From Alphaproteobacteria bacterium (GTDB lineage Bacteria; Pseudomonadota; Alphaproteobacteria; Rhizobiales; Xanthobacteraceae), in contig VGEP01000001.1 in NCBI GenBank assembly GCA_016869215.1, positions 62,001-126,000 on the forward strand: 64,000 nucleotides of DNA, read 5' to 3'. Position numbers and translations under genes: made by a program. The notes under the pieces were generated by a model. The model had not been told where the DNA came from. It ran no database searches and saw only the letters and a list, made by a program, of their open reading frames with translations. This document shows positions 39,191 through 46,704 of this stretch, in pieces. The first letter of the stretch is position 1. Each line of letters opens with the position of its first letter.

Positions 39191-40693
39191 ATGCATGTTC
39201 CGCGCCGAACCGCCGTTGCGCTGTTTGCAATCGTTGCGGCTGCGCCTGCGCTGCTGGCGCAGGACCGCACTCCCGGTGCTGCGAACGAGAACGCGAAGAA
39301 GCCGGCACCGGGCGTTCTGCGTCTCCTGCCGTCCGACGCCGTCAGCGACAAGCAGGTCACGGCCGGCGGACGCACCGTCGCCTACACCGCCACCGCCGGC
39401 ACGCTGCCGCTCTACGACCAGAACGGCGAGCAGAGCGCCGCGGTGTTCTACACCGCCTATGCCGCCAAAGAGGCCGATGCCGCGAAGCGGCCGGTGACGT
39501 TCGCGTTCAACGGCGGCCCGGGCGCCGCCTCGACTTTCCTCAACTTCGGCCTGGCCGGTCCCCGCATTCTCGACTTCGGACCGAACGCGCCCGACGGCGC
39601 TGCAGCGAAGCTCGTGGACAATCCGGAAACCTGGCTCGAGTTCACCGATCTCGTGATGATCGACCCGATTGGCACCGGCTGGAGCCGCGCCGCCAAGTCC
39701 GACGGCGGCAGCGCGTTCTGGGGCGTGCAGCGCGACGCGCAATCCATCGCCAAGGTCATCGCGCTTTATGTGGCGCACAACGGCCGCAGCGCCTCGCCGA
39801 AGTACCTGCTCGGCGAAAGCTACGGCGGCTTCCGCGCCGTTAAGGTGGCGCGCGCGCTGCAAGGCGAACAGGGCATCGTGGTGTCCGGCATCGTTATGGT
39901 GTCGCCGATGCTCGAAGCCTCGCTGCAATGGAGCGGGGCGCGGGACGCGCTCGGCGCGGCACTGCATTTTCCCTCGCTGGTCGCCACCGAACTCGAACGC
40001 ACCAGGCGCTTCACGCCGCAGGCGCTGGCGGACGCCGAGCGCTTTGCACTCAATGAGTATCTGCCGGGCCTCGCCGGCCCGCGGCTGTCCGGCGAGGCCG
40101 CCGCCAGATTCTATCGCCGCATCGCCGAGTTCACCGGGCTTGCTCCCGACGAGGTCGCGAAGTCGCGCGGCTATGTGCGCAGCGCCTATCTCCAGCATCT
40201 GCGCGAAAATGGACAGACCGCCAGTCTTTACGATGCGAGCTTCACCTATGCCGATCCCTATCCCGACGGCGAAGGCCGGCATGGTCCCGATCCGATGCTC
40301 GACGGCTTCGTCCGCGCGCTCGCGGGCACATTCGCCGGCTACGCGCGCAACGAACTGGGCTTCCGCACCGACATGACGTACACGCTGCTGGCACGCGACG
40401 TCGGCGGCAAATGGGACTGGGGCGACCGGCGCAATCCGCCCGGCGTCAGCGACGATCTGCGCACCTTGCTTTCGCTTAACCCATCGTTCCGGCTGCTCGT
40501 GAGCCACGGCACCAGCGATCTGGTGACGCCCTATGGCGTGAGCCGCTATGTGCTCGACCGGATTCCGGAAATCGGCGGCGCGGAACGTCTGTCGCTCAAG
40601 ACGTATCGCGGCGGCCACATGTTCTACTTCGCCGCGGAGCAGCGCCGCGCCTTCACCGCCGAGGCAAAGGCATTTTATCGGACCGGACCGTAG
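39191..40693 (+). CDS. S10 family serine carboxypeptidase-like protein
   Basis: A 500-residue exported alpha/beta hydrolase of peptidase family S10. A signal peptide (MHVPRRTAVALFAIVAAAPALLAQ) is followed by FNGGPGAASTFLNFGLAGP, the S10 oxyanion/substrate motif, and DPIGTGWSRA. The nucleophile is in YLLGESYGGFRAVKV, the catalytic Asp in SHGTSDLVTP and the His in YRGGHMFYF, so the triad is complete. It probably trims C-terminal residues from peptides in the periplasm; bacterial substrates are poorly known. Confidence 0.9.
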   Translation: MHVPRRTAVALFAIVAAAPALLAQDRTPGAANENAKKPAPGVLRLLPSDAVSDKQVTAGGRTVAYTATAGTLPLYDQNGEQSAAVFYTAYAAKEADAAKRPVTFAFNGGPGAASTFLNFGLAGPRILDFGPNAPDGAAAKLVDNPETWLEFTDLVMIDPIGTGWSRAAKSDGGSAFWGVQRDAQSIAKVIALYVAHNGRSASPKYLLGESYGGFRAVKVARALQGEQGIVVSGIVMVSPMLEASLQWSGARDALGAALHFPSLVATELERTRRFTPQALADAERFALNEYLPGLAGPRLSGEAAARFYRRIAEFTGLAPDEVAKSRGYVRSAYLQHLRENGQTASLYDASFTYADPYPDGEGRHGPDPMLDGFVRALAGTFAGYARNELGFRTDMTYTLLARDVGGKWDWGDRRNPPGVSDDLRTLLSLNPSFRLLVSHGTSDLVTPYGVSRYVLDRIPEIGGAERLSLKTYRGGHMFYFAAEQRRAFTAEAKAFYRTGP

Positions 40694-40725
40694 CCGGCAT
40701 GACCGTCTTGATTTAGGTCATGGCT

Positions 40726-40751
40726 GGAACGCCGGAATGGTGACGGGCATT
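40726..40751 (+). promoter_or_regulatory. Possible EcfG-type promoter upstream of ligD-PE
   Basis: GGAAC-N17-CATT, one mismatch from the general-stress consensus GGAAC-N16/17-CGTT, ending 36 bp before the phosphoesterase start. End-joining genes are stress-controlled in several alphaproteobacteria, so this is plausible but not secure. Confidence 0.35.
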
Positions 40752-40787
40752 GAACATGTCCAAGGCTTCGTCGGCTGACGCACGGCC

Positions 40788-41381
40788 ATGGCTGAATTGC
40801 GAACCTACCGCGCCAAGCGCAACTTCGGATCGACGCGCGAGCCGCGCGGCGGCAAGCGGCCCGCGCGCGGCAATCGATATGTGATCCAGAAACACGCCGC
40901 ACGGCGATTGCACTACGATCTGCGGCTTGAACTCGACGGCGTCATGAAAAGCTGGGCGGTGACGCGCGGGCCGAGTCTCGTGCCCTCCGACAAGCGGCTC
41001 GCGATCCAGGTCGAGGATCATCCGGTCGAATACAACCGCTTCGAAGGCACGATCCCCAAGGGCGAATATGGCGGCGGCACGGTGATGGTCTGGGACCGCG
41101 GCCGCTGGATGCCGGAAGGCGACCCGCGCAGCGGACTGCGCAAAGGCCATCTGGAATTCCGGATCGCCGGAAAGAAGCTGCGCGGCCGGTGGCATCTGGT
41201 GCGGCTGAAGAACCGCGACCGTGGCAAGCTGCGCGCCTGGCTGCTCATCAAGGGCGGCGACGAACATGCGCGCCGCAAATCGGATCCCGACATCCTGACC
41301 GCCGAGCCCACGTCCGTGGCGAGCGGACGGACAATGGCGGAAATCGCCGCGGGCAAGCGCGCGCGCCGGCGCGCGGCCTGA
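40788..41381 (+). CDS. LigD-type 3'-phosphoesterase domain protein
   Basis: A 197-residue stand-alone phosphoesterase domain of the kind found in bacterial end-joining ligase LigD; it removes 3'-ribonucleotides and 3'-phosphates from DNA ends. Signature segments are RYVIQKHAARRLHYDLRLEL (metal/catalytic His, Arg, Asp), KSWAVTRGPS, VEDHPVEYNRFEGTIPKGEYGGGTVMVWDRG and HLVRLKNRDRGKLRAWLLIKGGDE. An Arg-rich tail follows. The polymerase protein starts 15 bp downstream, but no ligase domain or Ku gene is in the window. Confidence 0.9.
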   Translation: MAELRTYRAKRNFGSTREPRGGKRPARGNRYVIQKHAARRLHYDLRLELDGVMKSWAVTRGPSLVPSDKRLAIQVEDHPVEYNRFEGTIPKGEYGGGTVMVWDRGRWMPEGDPRSGLRKGHLEFRIAGKKLRGRWHLVRLKNRDRGKLRAWLLIKGGDEHARRKSDPDILTAEPTSVASGRTMAEIAAGKRARRRAA

Positions 41382-41395
41382 GCGGAGGATCGCAG

Positions 41396-42334
41396 ATGGC
41401 TTCGAAGCGCGCGCCACGGCGGAAGGCTTCGGGAACGAGCGGCAAGCGAGACAGGCCGCCCGCGCGGGTCGTTTCCGTAGCGGGTGTCCGGCTCACGCAT
41501 CCGGATCGCGTCTATTGGAAGGACGCGGGCATCACCAAGCGCATGCTTGCGGAGTTCTACGCGGAAGTGTGGGACTGGATCCGCCCGCACGTCACCGGCC
41601 GCGTGCTCGCCCTGGTGCGCTGTCCGGCAGGCGCGTCTTCCGAGTGCTTCTTCCAAAAGCACGCCTCGGCCGGGGTCGACACGGAGCATCTGCATCTCGT
41701 GCCGGAGCGCGGCAGCAAGGCATCGATCTCCATCGACCGCCTGTCCGGGCTGATCGCGCTGGCGCAGGGCGGCTCGCTTGAAATTCACCGTCGCGGTTCG
41801 ACCGCCGAGCGGCTGGAGGATGCGGAACGGCTCGTCTTCGACCTCGATCCCGGTCCCGGCGTCGAATGGAAGGACGTGGTCGCGGCCGCGCGCGAAGTGC
41901 GCAAGCGGCTCGCCAAACACAAGCTCACATCGTTTCCGATGAGCACCGGCGGCAATGGCCTGCACGTCGTGGTTCCGATCCGCCCTGCGCCATGGGACAC
42001 GGCGAAGGAATTCTGCCGGGCGATCGCGCAGGAGATGGCGGCGGCCGACCCCGGCCGCATCACGGCCACCGTGAAAAAGTCCGCGCGCCGCGGGCGCATC
42101 TTTGTCGACTACCTGCGCAACAGCCGCGAAGCCACCGCCATCGTGCCTTATTCGACGCGGGCCCGTCCCGGCGCGACCGTCGCCGTGCCGCTGGCGTGGG
42201 ACGAACTGAGCGGACGGAAGGCCGACAACACGTTCGACATGGACGGCGTGCGCCGGCGGCTGTCGCGGCTACGCCACGATCCCTGGCAGGACTTCGCCCG
42301 CAGCCGGCGGACGTTGCCGAAATCCAAACCCTGA
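41396..42334 (+). CDS. LigD-type DNA polymerase/primase domain protein
   Basis: A 312-residue stand-alone PolDom of the archaeo-eukaryotic primase family, which fills gaps with ribonucleotides during end joining. LTHPDRVYWKDAGITKRMLAEFYAEVW begins the domain, ALVRCPAGASSECFFQKH binds the 5'-phosphate, RLVFDLDPGPGV carries the catalytic Asp pair and FPMSTGGNGLHVVVPI the active-site His. A basic Ser/Lys tail precedes it. GGAGGATCGCAG precedes the ATG at 41396. Encoded right after the phosphoesterase, so the two probably act together with a ligase made elsewhere. Confidence 0.92.
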   Translation: MASKRAPRRKASGTSGKRDRPPARVVSVAGVRLTHPDRVYWKDAGITKRMLAEFYAEVWDWIRPHVTGRVLALVRCPAGASSECFFQKHASAGVDTEHLHLVPERGSKASISIDRLSGLIALAQGGSLEIHRRGSTAERLEDAERLVFDLDPGPGVEWKDVVAAAREVRKRLAKHKLTSFPMSTGGNGLHVVVPIRPAPWDTAKEFCRAIAQEMAAADPGRITATVKKSARRGRIFVDYLRNSREATAIVPYSTRARPGATVAVPLAWDELSGRKADNTFDMDGVRRRLSRLRHDPWQDFARSRRTLPKSKP

Positions 42335-42343
42335 TCCCACGGC

Positions 42344-42715
42344 CTAAGGCAACAAGTCCCGCAGCGCCTTGTCGAGGTCGTCCTTGGCAAAGGGCTTCGG
42401 CAACACGGGATGCCCGGCATACTTGTCCGGCAATCCACGCTGGCCGTAACCGGTCGCGAACACGAACGGAACGCCACGCTCGATCAGCGCGTCCGCAACC
42501 GGCAGCGCGCTCTGACCGTTCAAATGGACATCGACGATGGCGTAGTCGAACGTCTCGCCGCTGACGGCGGCGAGCGCCTGCTCGACTCGCGGGATCACCG
42601 CGACCACGACGTGACCCAGGTCCGCCAGCATGTCCTCCAGCAGCATGCCGATCAGCATCTCGTCCTCGATGACGAGCGCACGACGCCGGGCGGAATTTGC
42701 CATCGATTCCGTCAT
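42344..42715 (-). CDS. Single-domain response regulator
   Basis: A 123-residue CheY-like receiver with no output domain. LVIEDEMLIGMLLEDMLADLG has the acidic pocket, YAIVDVHLNGQSALPVADAL carries the phospho-acceptor Asp (VDVHL), FVFATGYG the conserved Thr and PVLPKPFAKDDLDKAL the Lys. The ATG at 42715 is chosen; 42703 is also possible. Such receivers in this order often feed general stress or histidine kinase pathways. Transcribed away from csbD, with an EcfG-type promoter of its own (42838-42863). Confidence 0.88.
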   Translation of the reverse strand: MTESMANSARRRALVIEDEMLIGMLLEDMLADLGHVVVAVIPRVEQALAAVSGETFDYAIVDVHLNGQSALPVADALIERGVPFVFATGYGQRGLPDKYAGHPVLPKPFAKDDLDKALRDLLP

Positions 42716-42837
42716 CGAAATGCTTTCCAAACGAACCCGGACCAATTCGTCCATGCTGGCCCATCCACCTGACGCGGGCAAGATCGCGGCGAAACCCGCG
42801 CATTCGACACCGGCCGGTTTGGCCGTGGCGGGCCTTC

Positions 42838-42863
42838 AACGGCCAGCCACGGTATCGGGTTCC
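42838..42863 (-). promoter_or_regulatory. EcfG general-stress promoter for the response regulator gene
   Basis: On the minus strand GGAAC (42863-42859), 17-base spacer, CGTT (42841-42838): a full match to the alphaproteobacterial sigma-EcfG consensus. Predicted start near 42831, about 115 bases before the ATG. Confidence 0.65.
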
Positions 42864-42890
42864 CTTCGGATTGGCGCGCACGGCGCCAAT

Positions 42891-42915
42891 GGAACAAACC
42901 GCTGCTGAATTCGTT
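42891..42915 (+). promoter_or_regulatory. EcfG general-stress promoter for csbD
   Basis: GGAAC (42891-42895), 16-base spacer, CGTT (42912-42915): a full match to the sigma-EcfG consensus. Predicted start near 42922, about 29 bases before the csbD ATG. Confidence 0.75.
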
Positions 42916-42950
42916 GAAGCGGCACATCCCGACATTGGAGGAGGTTTCGC

Positions 42951-43154
42951 ATGGACTGGAATCGCGTCGAAGGAAACTGGAAGCAGGTCAAAGGCAAGGT
43001 GAAGGAGCAATGGGGCCGCCTCACCGACGACGACCTCGACGTCATCGCCGGCAAGCGCGATCAGCTCGAAGGCAAGATTCAGGAGCGCTACGGCATCGCC
43101 AAGGACCAGATCCGCAAGGACATCGACGACTGGGCCGGCTCGCAACGGTGGTGA
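42951..43154 (+). CDS. CsbD family stress protein
   Basis: A 67-residue highly charged CsbD-domain protein. MDWNRVEGNWKQVKGKVKEQWGRLTDDDLDVIAGKRDQLEGKIQ is the standard pattern, with a helical C-terminal half. CsbD proteins accumulate in the general stress response; their biochemical role is unknown. GGAGG lies at 42939-42943 before the ATG. An EcfG-type promoter precedes it and an intrinsic terminator follows, so it is monocistronic. Confidence 0.92.
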   Translation: MDWNRVEGNWKQVKGKVKEQWGRLTDDDLDVIAGKRDQLEGKIQERYGIAKDQIRKDIDDWAGSQRW

Positions 43155-43178
43155 TCGACCGCATCGGCAAAGGCCAAG

Positions 43179-43202
43179 CGGGCTCCCTCGGGAGCCCGTT
43201 TT
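43179..43202 (+). terminator. Intrinsic terminator after csbD
   Basis: Perfect 8-bp stem CGGGCTCC-CTCG-GGAGCCCG followed by TTTT, 25 bp after the csbD stop. Confidence 0.9.
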
Positions 43203-43220
43203 GCTGTATGGGCTTCGCCC

Positions 43221-44912
43221 ATGGACGATCCCAAGAAGCCGCATTCGCTCGCCGATCATCGTCTGGGCGCCGACCTCGCCCATGTACACGACGGCGCCGC
43301 CGATCACGACCACGACGACTTTCTCGAAGACGGACCGCTCGAAGACAATCCGCTCTGGATCGCCGACAACGTCACCCTGTCGAGCGTCGGCATCGACATC
43401 GGCTCCGCCGGCACCCAGGTGATCTTCTCGAAGGTCCATCTGCGGCGGATGAGCGAAGACCTCACCAGCCGCTACTACGTGGTGGGCCGGGAGACGCTGT
43501 TTCGCTCGCCGGTCGCGCTGACGCCTTACCAGAGCGAGGAGCGCATCGACGACGCGCGGCTGCGCACGATCATCGACGACGCCTATCGCGACGCCGGCAT
43601 CGCACCGGCCGACATCGACACCGGCGTGGTGATCCTGACCGGCGAGGCGCTGCGGCGCGACAACGCACAGGCGATCGCAGGACTCTTGGCCGAGCAAGGC
43701 GGCGACTTCGTCACGGCCACGGCCGGACACCACATGGAGGCGATGCTCGCGGGCTACGGCTCGGGCGCGGCGCGCGTGTCGTCCGACCGGGGACAACGCA
43801 TTCTCAACATCGACATCGGCGGCGGCACGACCAAGCTCGCGCTGGCCGAAAACGGCCGCGTGATCGCAACTGCGGCGATCCACATCGGCGGACGGCTCCA
43901 GGTCGTCGACGAGTCCGGCGTCATCGTGCGGCTCGATCCGGCCGGGCAGCATCATGCCATGCAGGCGGGATTCCGATGGAGCAAGGGCGATCGCGCGGAC
44001 GCCGCCGCGCTCGACAAGGTCGCCGATTACATGGCGGACGCGCTCGTCGCCGCGGTCCGGATGCGGCCGCTGCCACCGCCGCTGGCTGCGCTCTATCTCA
44101 CCGACCCTATCGCCGAACTGGGCCGCATCGACGGCGTCATGATTTCCGGCGGCGTCGGCGAATACGTCTATGGACGCGAGGACCGCGACTTCGGCGACAT
44201 GGGCCGCAGGCTCGGCCGCGCGCTGCGCGAGCGCCTGGATCGGGGTGCCCTGCCCTGGCCGCTGCTGCCTGCCGGCGAATGCATCCGCGCCACCGCGCTC
44301 GGCGCGTCCGAGTACAGCGTGCAGCTTTCCGGCAACACGTCGACGATCACCGATCCCGGCGCGCTGCTGCCTCGGCGCAATCTCCAGGTGCTGCAGCCGC
44401 CGTTCGTGTGCGAAGAGACGATCGATCCTGAAAAGCTCGCATCGGCCGTTCGCGATCACTTCATCGCATTCGATCTCGTTGACGGCGAGAGCGATGTCGC
44501 ACTGGCGCTGCGCTGGCAGGGACCGCCCTCGCACGAGCGCCTCTTTGCCTTTGCGCAAGGCATCGTGCGCGGCATGCCGCAGACGGTCGCGCGCCGGAAA
44601 CCCCTCTACATCATGCTCGACGGCGATGTAGCGCAGACGCTGGGCGCGATCCTGCGCGAGGAGCTCGGCGTGGCAAGCGATGTCCTCGTTATCGACGGCG
44701 TCGTGCTGTGGGATTTCGACTACATCGACCTGGGCCGCATCCGCCTGCCCTCGATGACCGTGCCCGTGACCATCAAGTCGCTGGTGTTCAGCGAGGACCC
44801 GCGGCTGCCGCGCGGCGTGGCGCATTTGCAGCACCGGCACGATCACGCCCACGATCATGGTCACAGCCACGACCACCGCCATCACGGCCATGATCCGCAC
44901 CGCCGCCGCTAG
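43221..44912 (+). CDS. EutA-like reactivating factor with His-rich ends
   Basis: A 563-residue protein related to EutA, the ATP-dependent factor that exchanges damaged B12 in ethanolamine ammonia-lyase. The actin-like ATPase fold is visible: SSVGIDIGSAGTQVIFSK at about residues 54-71, LNIDIGGGTTKLALAENG near 194 and MISGGVGEYVYGRED near 308. It is about 95 residues longer than typical EutA. The extra length lies at the ends: an Asp/His-rich head (HVHDGAADHDHDD) and a tail with over ten His (HRHDHAHDHGHSHDHRHHGH), which should bind metal. No ethanolamine ammonia-lyase genes are nearby. Family assignment good, role here uncertain. Confidence 0.8.
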   Translation: MDDPKKPHSLADHRLGADLAHVHDGAADHDHDDFLEDGPLEDNPLWIADNVTLSSVGIDIGSAGTQVIFSKVHLRRMSEDLTSRYYVVGRETLFRSPVALTPYQSEERIDDARLRTIIDDAYRDAGIAPADIDTGVVILTGEALRRDNAQAIAGLLAEQGGDFVTATAGHHMEAMLAGYGSGAARVSSDRGQRILNIDIGGGTTKLALAENGRVIATAAIHIGGRLQVVDESGVIVRLDPAGQHHAMQAGFRWSKGDRADAAALDKVADYMADALVAAVRMRPLPPPLAALYLTDPIAELGRIDGVMISGGVGEYVYGREDRDFGDMGRRLGRALRERLDRGALPWPLLPAGECIRATALGASEYSVQLSGNTSTITDPGALLPRRNLQVLQPPFVCEETIDPEKLASAVRDHFIAFDLVDGESDVALALRWQGPPSHERLFAFAQGIVRGMPQTVARRKPLYIMLDGDVAQTLGAILREELGVASDVLVIDGVVLWDFDYIDLGRIRLPSMTVPVTIKSLVFSEDPRLPRGVAHLQHRHDHAHDHGHSHDHRHHGHDPHRRR

Positions 44913-45003
44913 ATCGTGGCGGCTGGCCTGCGGTCCAATCCGCGCCTAGACTTCGCCTCAACCGCCGCGAGCGTCAAACGCGGCAAACGAGGAGAGAAGG
45001 ACC

Positions 45004-45969
45004 ATGCCGGGCGTCCGTTCATTGCTTCACGCTTTCGCCGTACTGCTTGCGCTGACCGCAACCGCCGCGGCGCAGGACTATCCGAGCAAGTCCGTGCGCC
45101 TGATCATTCCGTTCGCGCCCGGCGGCAGCGTGGACATCGTCGCGCGCCTCGTCGCCGCCAAACTCGGCGAGCGGCTCGGCCAGCAGGTCGTGCCCGACAA
45201 CCGGCCCGGCGCCGGCGGCATCATCGCAACCGACCTCGCGATCAAGGCGCCCGCCGACGGCCACACGCTGCTGCTCGTGTCGCTCGCGCACGCGGTCAAT
45301 CCGTGGGTGTACAAACCGCCCTACGACACCAAGAAGTCGCTCACCTTCGTCGCGTCGCTCGGCAACGGCGCGAGCGTGCTGACGACGCATCCCTCCGTGC
45401 CCGCCAATTCGGTGCGCGAATTGATCGCGCTCGCCAAGAGCAAGCCCAAGTCGATGCATTTCGCCCATGCCGGCGTCGGCAGCTTCACGCACACCGCGTC
45501 CGTCCTGTTCGCCATGATGGCCGGCATCGACGTCATGCAGGTGCCGTTCAGGGGCGGCGGGCCGGCCATGATCGACGTCATGGGCGGACACTCCCAGCTC
45601 CTGATGAACTCCTACGTGGCGTCGCTGCCGCACATCCGCTCCGGCAAGCTCAAGCCGCTCGGCGTCAGCGACACAAGGCGCTCGGCGCTGCTGCCCGACG
45701 TTCCGACGATCGCGGAAGCGGGCGTGCCCGGCTATCAGGCCGCCAACTGGTGGGGCATCGCGGCGCCGATCGGCACACCGCAGGCGATCGTCGACAAGCT
45801 GAACCGAGAGATCAATGCAGCCCTGGATTCCGACGACGTGAAGAAGAAATTCGACTCCGACGGCGCGGTCATCGTGCGGATGACGCCGGCGGAGTTCGCG
45901 AAGTTCTACGACGTCGAGCTTGAGAAGTGGGGCAAGGTGGTCAAGGAGGCCGACATCAAGCGGGAGTGA
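45004..45969 (+). CDS. Bug-family periplasmic receptor (tripartite tricarboxylate transporter type)
   Basis: A 321-residue secreted receptor with a Sec signal (MPGVRSLLHAFAVLLALTATAAAQ). The Bug hallmarks are DYPSKSVRLIIPFAPGGSVDIVARLVAAKLGERLGQQVVPDNRPGAGGIIATD, the two loops that bind a carboxylate through two water molecules, and VPTIAEAGVPGYQAANWWGIAAP in the second lobe. AGGAGAGAAGG precedes the ATG. No TctA/TctB membrane genes are present. Its last 14 bases overlap the convergent ThDP-subunit gene. Probably captures a dicarboxylate or aromatic acid. Confidence 0.93.
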   Translation: MPGVRSLLHAFAVLLALTATAAAQDYPSKSVRLIIPFAPGGSVDIVARLVAAKLGERLGQQVVPDNRPGAGGIIATDLAIKAPADGHTLLLVSLAHAVNPWVYKPPYDTKKSLTFVASLGNGASVLTTHPSVPANSVRELIALAKSKPKSMHFAHAGVGSFTHTASVLFAMMAGIDVMQVPFRGGGPAMIDVMGGHSQLLMNSYVASLPHIRSGKLKPLGVSDTRRSALLPDVPTIAEAGVPGYQAANWWGIAAPIGTPQAIVDKLNREINAALDSDDVKKKFDSDGAVIVRMTPAEFAKFYDVELEKWGKVVKEADIKRE

Positions 45970-46567
45970 ACCCGGCTGCCTTCGCCACGGCCCGGCGCAC
46001 GCGATCCTTGATCGCGACGCCGTCCTTCTCCGGCAGGACGCGCGGCGGATCGTCGGCCGCGATCCGCACGCGGGCGAACAGCGTGCGGTCGGAGTTCGCG
46101 AGCAGGCCCGCAAGTTCGCGCAGGCCTGCCTCGTCGCCGACGTCCATGACCCGTTCGATCCCGCAGCCGCGCGCCACCGCGCAGAGATCGACCGCGCCGG
46201 ACGTGTGGCTCGCCTGCATGCCGGTCTCGCCGAAGTGGCCGTTGTCGAACACGACAACGGCGAGGTTCGCGGGCTTCTGCATGCCGACGGTGCCGAGGCT
46301 CCCGAGCCCCATCAGCATCTCGCCGTCGCCGGTGATGACGGCGACGCGAAGCTTGGGTTGCGCCAGCGCGAGTCCGAGGCCGATCATCGCGGCGCCGCCC
46401 ATCGCGCCCCAGAGATAGAAATTGCGGTCGTCGTCGCCGGCCGCGAACGCGTCCCAGGTGCAGGAGCCGAGCCCCGGCACCACGAACAGGTTTGCCGGGC
46501 GGTCGGCCAGCAGCGTCGCCATCGCGGCGCGGCGATCTAGTGTCGCGATTCGGACGTTCGCCTGCAT
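45956..46567 (-). CDS. ThDP-dependent decarboxylase, C-terminal (beta) subunit
   Basis: A 203-residue ThDP-binding subunit of the sulfopyruvate/phosphonopyruvate decarboxylase type (ComE/Ppd-like). FVVPGLGSCTWDAFAAGDDDRNFYLWGAMGGAAMIGLGLALA and the cofactor motif ITGDGEMLMGLGSLGTV...VVVFDNGHFGETG are clear. The first ten codons (MQANVRIATL) come from the arm and loop of the palindrome at 46537-46612; homology starts at LDRRAAMATLLADRP. The start codon and a GGAG-like site sit in the palindrome loop; an internal ATG at 46522 is the alternative. Works with the alpha subunit encoded upstream to decarboxylate a 2-oxo acid. Codons 82-94 contain a 37-bp patch shared with a Bug gene. Confidence 0.88.
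   Translation of the reverse strand: MQANVRIATLDRRAAMATLLADRPANLFVVPGLGSCTWDAFAAGDDDRNFYLWGAMGGAAMIGLGLALAQPKLRVAVITGDGEMLMGLGSLGTVGMQKPANLAVVVFDNGHFGETGMQASHTSGAVDLCAVARGCGIERVMDVGDEAGLRELAGLLANSDRTLFARVRIAADDPPRVLPEKDGVAIKDRVRRAVAKAAGFTPA
46286..46322. repeat. 37-bp exact repeat, copy in ThDP-subunit gene
   Basis: Encodes EMLMGLGSLGTV within the ThDP motif. The identical 37 bases occur at 48424-48460 on the opposite strand inside a Bug receptor gene; flanking bases differ on both sides. Confidence 0.95.
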
Positions 46568-46612
46568 TCTCAGCTTGCTCCGTAGCGAACGTCCGAATCA
46601 AAGCGACACTGG
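46537..46612. repeat. Long palindrome, ThDP locus copy 3
   Basis: A 76-base palindrome: outer arms CTAGTGTCGC / GCGACACTGG (one G-T pair), inner arms GATTCGGACGTTCGC / GCGAACGTCCGAATC, unpaired AAA on the right, 23-base loop. The minus-strand loop carries a GGAG and the ATG (46565-46567) of the ThDP beta subunit. Same size and design as the copy at 32433-32508, with paired base changes in both arms. Confidence 0.9.
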
Positions 46613-46625
46613 CGACTCAACAATT

Positions 46626-46702
46626 CCAGTGTCCCTTTTGAACCCGAAGTTCGCAAGCGAGACGGCCGCACGATCATGCGAACTTCGGGTTAGGGACACT
46701 GG
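46626..46702. repeat. Long palindrome, ThDP locus copy 4
   Basis: A 77-base palindrome: outer arms CCAGTGTCCC / GGGACACTGG, inner arms AACCCGAAGTTCGCA / TGCGAACTTCGGGTT, TTTTG on the left opposite a single A, 21-base loop. Opposite orientation to copy 3 across a 13-base spacer. It ends two bases from the stop codon of the alpha subunit. Confidence 0.9.
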
Positions 46703-46704
46703 CA

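Noticed and set aside
42060-44900. A 946-codon open frame on the minus strand opposite the EutA-like gene and the LigD polymerase gene
   Set aside because: It is antisense to well-supported genes, has no recognisable domain, and is rich in Arg, Ala, Asp and His as expected for the complement of GC-rich codons.
45956-46567. Assignment as acetolactate synthase
   Set aside because: The catalytic protein is split into two short subunits with the sulfopyruvate/phosphonopyruvate-type layout and lacks the central FAD-type domain of acetolactate synthases.
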